DNA from: WTJH01 sp049889695
GTDB lineage: Bacteria > Bacteroidota > Bacteroidia > Flavobacteriales > Flavobacteriaceae
Direction: 5' to 3'
Assembly (NCBI GenBank): GCA_049889695.1
Contig: JBMHCX010000018.1
Span: forward strand, 124,001 to 188,000
Length of the DNA stretch: 64,000 bases
Shown here: piece after piece, positions 61,154 through 64,000 of the stretch
How positions within the stretch are numbered: position 1 is the stretch's first letter
How the letters are laid out: each line of letters begins with the position of its first letter
Notes under the pieces: generated by a model
What the model was told of the DNA's origin: nothing
Databases searched by the model: none
The model's input: only the letters and a program-made list of their open reading frames with translations
Position numbers and translations under genes: made by a program

Positions 61154-62743
61154 CTAGAGCAGGTATTCTGTTGAAACAAAATTAGACTCATTTGAGTTTA
61201 AAAGTGTTTCTAAAATTTCATTGTTGTAAGGATTATCCTTAGACGCTAAGAAAGTACGGATAGAAAAAGATCGCAGTGCATCAAAAACACTCAGGGTACT
61301 CACTGCGGAATTTTTACGTCCAGTGAAAGGATAGACATCTGGTCCTCGCTGACAAGCACTGTTGAGGTTCACGCGGCAAACTAAATTTGCTAATGTATCG
61401 ACTAGAGGTCCTATTTTTCGTACATCTCGCCCAAACAGGCTCACTTGCTGTCCGTACTCTGAAGCAGCCATAGCTTTCAAGGGCTCATCGATATCTTTAT
61501 ACGCTATAATTGGAATGACCGGACCAAACTGTTCTTCCTCATAGACCCGCATCTTTTCTGTCACTGGATACAAGACAGCAGGAAAAGAATAATTTTCACT
61601 GAGTTCCCCTCCTTTTTTATTCAAGACTTTAGCTCCTTTTTCAACAGCATCAGCAATAAGCTCCTGGATGTAGGCAGGCTTAGAAGCCTCGGGCAGTGGA
61701 GTTAAAAACGCACCAGATTCCCAGGGTAAACCAAAGGTTAAAGCATCGACGGCCTCTGAAAAACGTCGATTAAACTCATCCACGATAGATTCGTGAACAT
61801 AGAGTACTTTCAGGGCTGTACAACGCTGTCCGTTATATGAAAGTGTTCCTGAAATACATTCTTTAATGGTATGATCTAAATCGGCATCCGGAAGAATAAT
61901 TCCTGGGTTTTTGGCTTCTAATCCTAAAACCAATCGAAGGCGATTTTTATTGGGATGCAAGTCTTGCAAAGCTACTGCAGATGAGCTGTGCCCAATCAGC
62001 GCTAACACATCTACATCTCCTGTTTTCATGATGGGTGAAGCAATTTTCCGCCCACGACCAAAAAGTATATTCACAACCCCAGGAGGAAAGCTCTCGTGGA
62101 ATGCCTCTAACAATGGGGTAATGAGTAAAACTCCGTGTTTAGCAGGCTTAAAAATAGCCGTATTTCCCATCATGATAGCTGGAATCAACAAACAGAATGT
62201 TTCATTCAGGGGATAGTTGTAAGGGCCTAGACATAGTACAACACCTATTGGTCCACGTCGAATGTGGGCGTGAACTCCGCCTTCTTTGTCAAAGTGAGCG
62301 CTTTTCCGGTCAAGCTTTTTATACGCCTCAATCGTATCGACGATATAATCAACAGTTCTGTCGAATTCTTTTTCTGCATCCGCTTGATTTTTACAGATCT
62401 CCCACATCAATAATTTCACGACTTCATCGCGTGTTTTTTTCATTTTTCCCACAAAACGTTCCATACAATGGATCCGTTCACGAACCTTCATCGTCGGCCA
62501 TATCCCTTGTCCTCGGTTATAAGCATTCTTTGCGGCCTCTAGTGCCTCTAATGCTGTTTCGGTTTCCATATCTGGAACTGTTCCTAATAAAGTTGGGCCT
62601 TGTTCCCCGGCAGCATTAGGGGTTCGTATAGGAGAATACACCTCAGCAACAGCTCCATCCCACGTATGCAATTGGCCTTGAACAAGGTAATTGCGACTAT
62701 GCATAGGAGTGACCTGAAAAGTTGATGGAATATCATTTTTCAT
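61154..62743 (-). CDS. gapN: NADP-dependent non-phosphorylating glyceraldehyde-3-phosphate dehydrogenase (GapN type)
   Basis: 529 residues of the aldehyde dehydrogenase superfamily. N176 (GPYNYP), K199 (IFKPAKHG), E276 (GLEAKNP) and catalytic C308 (NGQRCTALK) are all present. The GPYNYPLNETF and TLSYNGQRCTALKV patterns match the GapN class, which oxidises GAP directly to 3-phosphoglycerate yielding NADPH. Another aldehyde specificity remains possible. Confidence 0.88.
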   Translation of the reverse strand: MKNDIPSTFQVTPMHSRNYLVQGQLHTWDGAVAEVYSPIRTPNAAGEQGPTLLGTVPDMETETALEALEAAKNAYNRGQGIWPTMKVRERIHCMERFVGKMKKTRDEVVKLLMWEICKNQADAEKEFDRTVDYIVDTIEAYKKLDRKSAHFDKEGGVHAHIRRGPIGVVLCLGPYNYPLNETFCLLIPAIMMGNTAIFKPAKHGVLLITPLLEAFHESFPPGVVNILFGRGRKIASPIMKTGDVDVLALIGHSSSAVALQDLHPNKNRLRLVLGLEAKNPGIILPDADLDHTIKECISGTLSYNGQRCTALKVLYVHESIVDEFNRRFSEAVDALTFGLPWESGAFLTPLPEASKPAYIQELIADAVEKGAKVLNKKGGELSENYSFPAVLYPVTEKMRVYEEEQFGPVIPIIAYKDIDEPLKAMAASEYGQQVSLFGRDVRKIGPLVDTLANLVCRVNLNSACQRGPDVYPFTGRKNSAVSTLSVFDALRSFSIRTFLASKDNPYNNEILETLLNSNESNFVSTEYLL

Positions 62744-62789
62744 AGCTAATTTTTTTTTCTAATATACGTGTATTCCCTTGAAAATAAAA

Positions 62790-62797
62790 TAGTTTTG
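62790..62797 (+). promoter_or_regulatory. -7 element before the TylF-like gene
   Basis: TAGTTTTG fits TAnnTTTG, 47 bases before the TTG start at 62845. It defines a transcript that contains no ATG before the coding region's TTG. Confidence 0.4.
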
Positions 62798-62844
62798 TTC
62801 ATCAATCCCAAAACCGAATCAATACACCCTCAAGATTTAGACCT

Positions 62845-63597
62845 TTGAATACACAACCAAATTCTGTTTTTAAGAAAATTAGCATTCTAGCAGCTACCCT
62901 CTTGGCTTTGGGGAGACTTTCGAATAGCACCCGACAACTTATCCTTCGTGTACGCAGAGAGCACTACACTTATTTAAGTCTGTTGCGGTTGTCTCGGATA
63001 GTCAAAACCATTGAACAGATCGAAAAAAAGCATTTGGATGGTATTTTTATCGAGGCAGGTTGTGCATTAGGCGGCTCGGCGATTGTCATTTCAGCCTCAA
63101 AAAACAGATCGAGAGCTCTTCAGTTGTATGATGTCTTTGGACAAATTCCTCCACCGAGCGATGAAGATCCGCCTGAAGTACATCAACGCTATCAGACCAT
63201 TGATAGCGGGAATTCAAAAGGCCTTGGCGATGACCTCTACTATGGGTATCAGGAAAATCTAGAAAACAAAGTATTGAACAATCTTAGCGTTTTTGGCTAT
63301 CCTCCGGAACAACATAACATTAGCACCCATGCAGGCTTAGTACAAGATCAACTAAACGGAAAAGAGAGTGTTGCTTTTGCCCATATCGATGTTGACTGGT
63401 ATGCTCCGGTAAAATTTTGTTTAGAACAGATTTATCCCCGCTTGGTAGTAGGAGGCTCTATCGTATTAGATGATTACAACGATTGGGGAGGATGCAAAAA
63501 AGCGACAGATCTTTTTTTAAGGGAAAACAAAGGTAGCTACAGCCTCCAGTATACAAAAGAGGCTCTAAAAATCACTAGGATTAAAGAGCCTCAATAA
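62845..63597 (+). CDS. TylF/MycF-like O-methyltransferase, TTG start
   Basis: 250 residues. SAM-binding EAGCALGGSA near residue 70, metal/substrate motif HIDVDWYAPVKFCLE, and GGSIVLDDYNDWGGCKKA are those of the Mg-dependent TylF/MycF/NovP family, often acting on sugars. No sugar or polyketide genes are in view. In-frame codons run back to a stop at 62785 with no ATG or GTG; TTG at 62845 is the best start. Apart from this initiator the protein contains no methionine. Confidence 0.8.
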   Translation: MNTQPNSVFKKISILAATLLALGRLSNSTRQLILRVRREHYTYLSLLRLSRIVKTIEQIEKKHLDGIFIEAGCALGGSAIVISASKNRSRALQLYDVFGQIPPPSDEDPPEVHQRYQTIDSGNSKGLGDDLYYGYQENLENKVLNNLSVFGYPPEQHNISTHAGLVQDQLNGKESVAFAHIDVDWYAPVKFCLEQIYPRLVVGGSIVLDDYNDWGGCKKATDLFLRENKGSYSLQYTKEALKITRIKEPQ

Positions 63598-63614
63598 AGG
63601 AAAATCAATGGGGT

Positions 63615-64000
63615 TTAGTTGATTTTTTTCATTGCTGTCATCGCTGAACGCAACTCATACCCGATCATTTCAATGGGGTGAAAACGGATCACTTCATTGA
63701 TATCGATAAGAGTTTTGTTGTCGACCGCAGTATCCTTCCCTGCACCGTAGGCAGTTCCGATAACATCTGTGTTAATTGTTTTCATAAAGTCTACCAGCAG
63801 AGGACGCGCAGCATGATCAAACAAATAACAACCGTATTCAGCTGTATCAGAAATAATACGGTTCATCTCGAATAATTTTTTTCGAGCAATTGTGTTAGCT
63901 ATCAAGGGAGTTTCATGCAGAGACTCGTAATAAGCAGATTCCTCTTTAATACCCGATGCGACCATGGTATCAAAGGCTAGTTCAACCCCTGCTCGGACGA
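63615..64000 (-). CDS. ilvC: Ketol-acid reductoisomerase, C-terminal part (partial)
   Basis: The frame runs off the window edge; the part seen (FDTMVASGIKEESAYYESLHE... and the ending AMTAMKKIN) matches the duplicated C-terminal domain of the long class II (E. coli type) enzyme. It reduces acetolactate derivatives in valine, leucine and isoleucine synthesis, consistent with the leucine operon nearby. Convergent with the TylF-like gene, 17 bases apart. Confidence 0.92.
   Translation of the reverse strand, partial: VRAGVELAFDTMVASGIKEESAYYESLHETPLIANTIARKKLFEMNRIISDTAEYGCYLFDHAARPLLVDFMKTINTDVIGTAYGAGKDTAVDNKTLIDINEVIRFHPIEMIGYELRSAMTAMKKIN

Noticed and set aside
1..64000. CRISPR arrays, tRNA, rRNA, insertion sequences
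   Set aside because: No regularly spaced repeats, cloverleaf-like gaps, transposase frames or terminal inverted repeats were seen; all gaps are under 175 bases.

Overview
The window is a gene-dense stretch of chromosome from a member of the Bacteroidota, most likely a (marine) Flavobacteriaceae-type bacterium. The grounds are: a -7 element of the form TAnnTTTG in front of many genes (thrS, the htrA-like gene, rplS, lpdA, trmD, dapF, menD), sometimes with TTG or TTTG about 19 bases upstream; no purine-rich ribosome binding sites; families typical of the phylum (YbbR-like, DUF4835-like, Rpb6-type omega, small flavobacterial membrane proteins, an OMP-barrel receptor with a carboxypeptidase-regulatory-like N-terminus); and a menaquinone pathway. 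It looks like core genome. I see no insertion sequence, prophage, CRISPR array, rRNA or tRNA, and no gene-free gap longer than 300 bases (the longest are 60983-61153, 20983-21141 and 55055-55199).

Layout. 1-3400: end of an MFS transporter, a coupled pair of methionine sulfoxide reductases (msrB), lpdA and a small membrane protein. 3466-7183: aroQ, xerD and a two-component system. 7245-20982: a long minus-strand block with coaE, ybbR-like, fabI, recN, a DUF4835-like gene, coaBC, rpoZ, bamD, dapA, a conserved unknown, ligA, prmC, an acetyltransferase and a thioesterase, with ribD on the plus strand between the last two. 21142-23772: dnaA, a low-molecular-weight phosphatase and a tetrapyrrole-methylase-type methyltransferase. 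23746-26073 (minus): mltG, an acetyltransferase and dapF. 26178-34461 (plus): HtrA-like protease, trmD, rplS, icd, murQ, a small membrane protein and the thrS-infC-rpmI-rplT translation operon. 34497-41311: an ArsC-like gene overlapping a TonB-dependent-receptor-like gene, a small membrane protein, fumC, an acetyltransferase, a small membrane protein and an acyl-CoA carboxylase subunit.

41300-49351 (minus) is a nearly complete menaquinone cluster read menI-like, menF, menD, menB, menA, menC, CPBP protease, menE. It is followed on the same strand, upstream, by dnaK and an exported DinB-like protein. 52026-53544 holds panB and an RluA-type pseudouridine synthase, meeting a 520-residue conserved unknown protein head on. 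55200-60982 is a leucine operon, leuA-leuC-leuD-second 2-isopropylmalate-synthase homologue-leuB. The window ends with a GapN-type dehydrogenase, a TylF-like methyltransferase that starts with TTG and contains no internal methionine, and the C-terminal part of ilvC, which belongs to the same branched-chain amino-acid theme.

Recurring architecture: genes within operons overlap by ATGA or TAATG junctions, and convergent genes overlap at their 3' ends (six pairs, 4 to 67 bases). Several starts are non-ATG: ATA for infC, and TTG for recN, the histidine kinase and the TylF-like gene. I did not find an obviously novel defence or mobile system; the most unusual signals are regulatory or architectural and are listed as findings.
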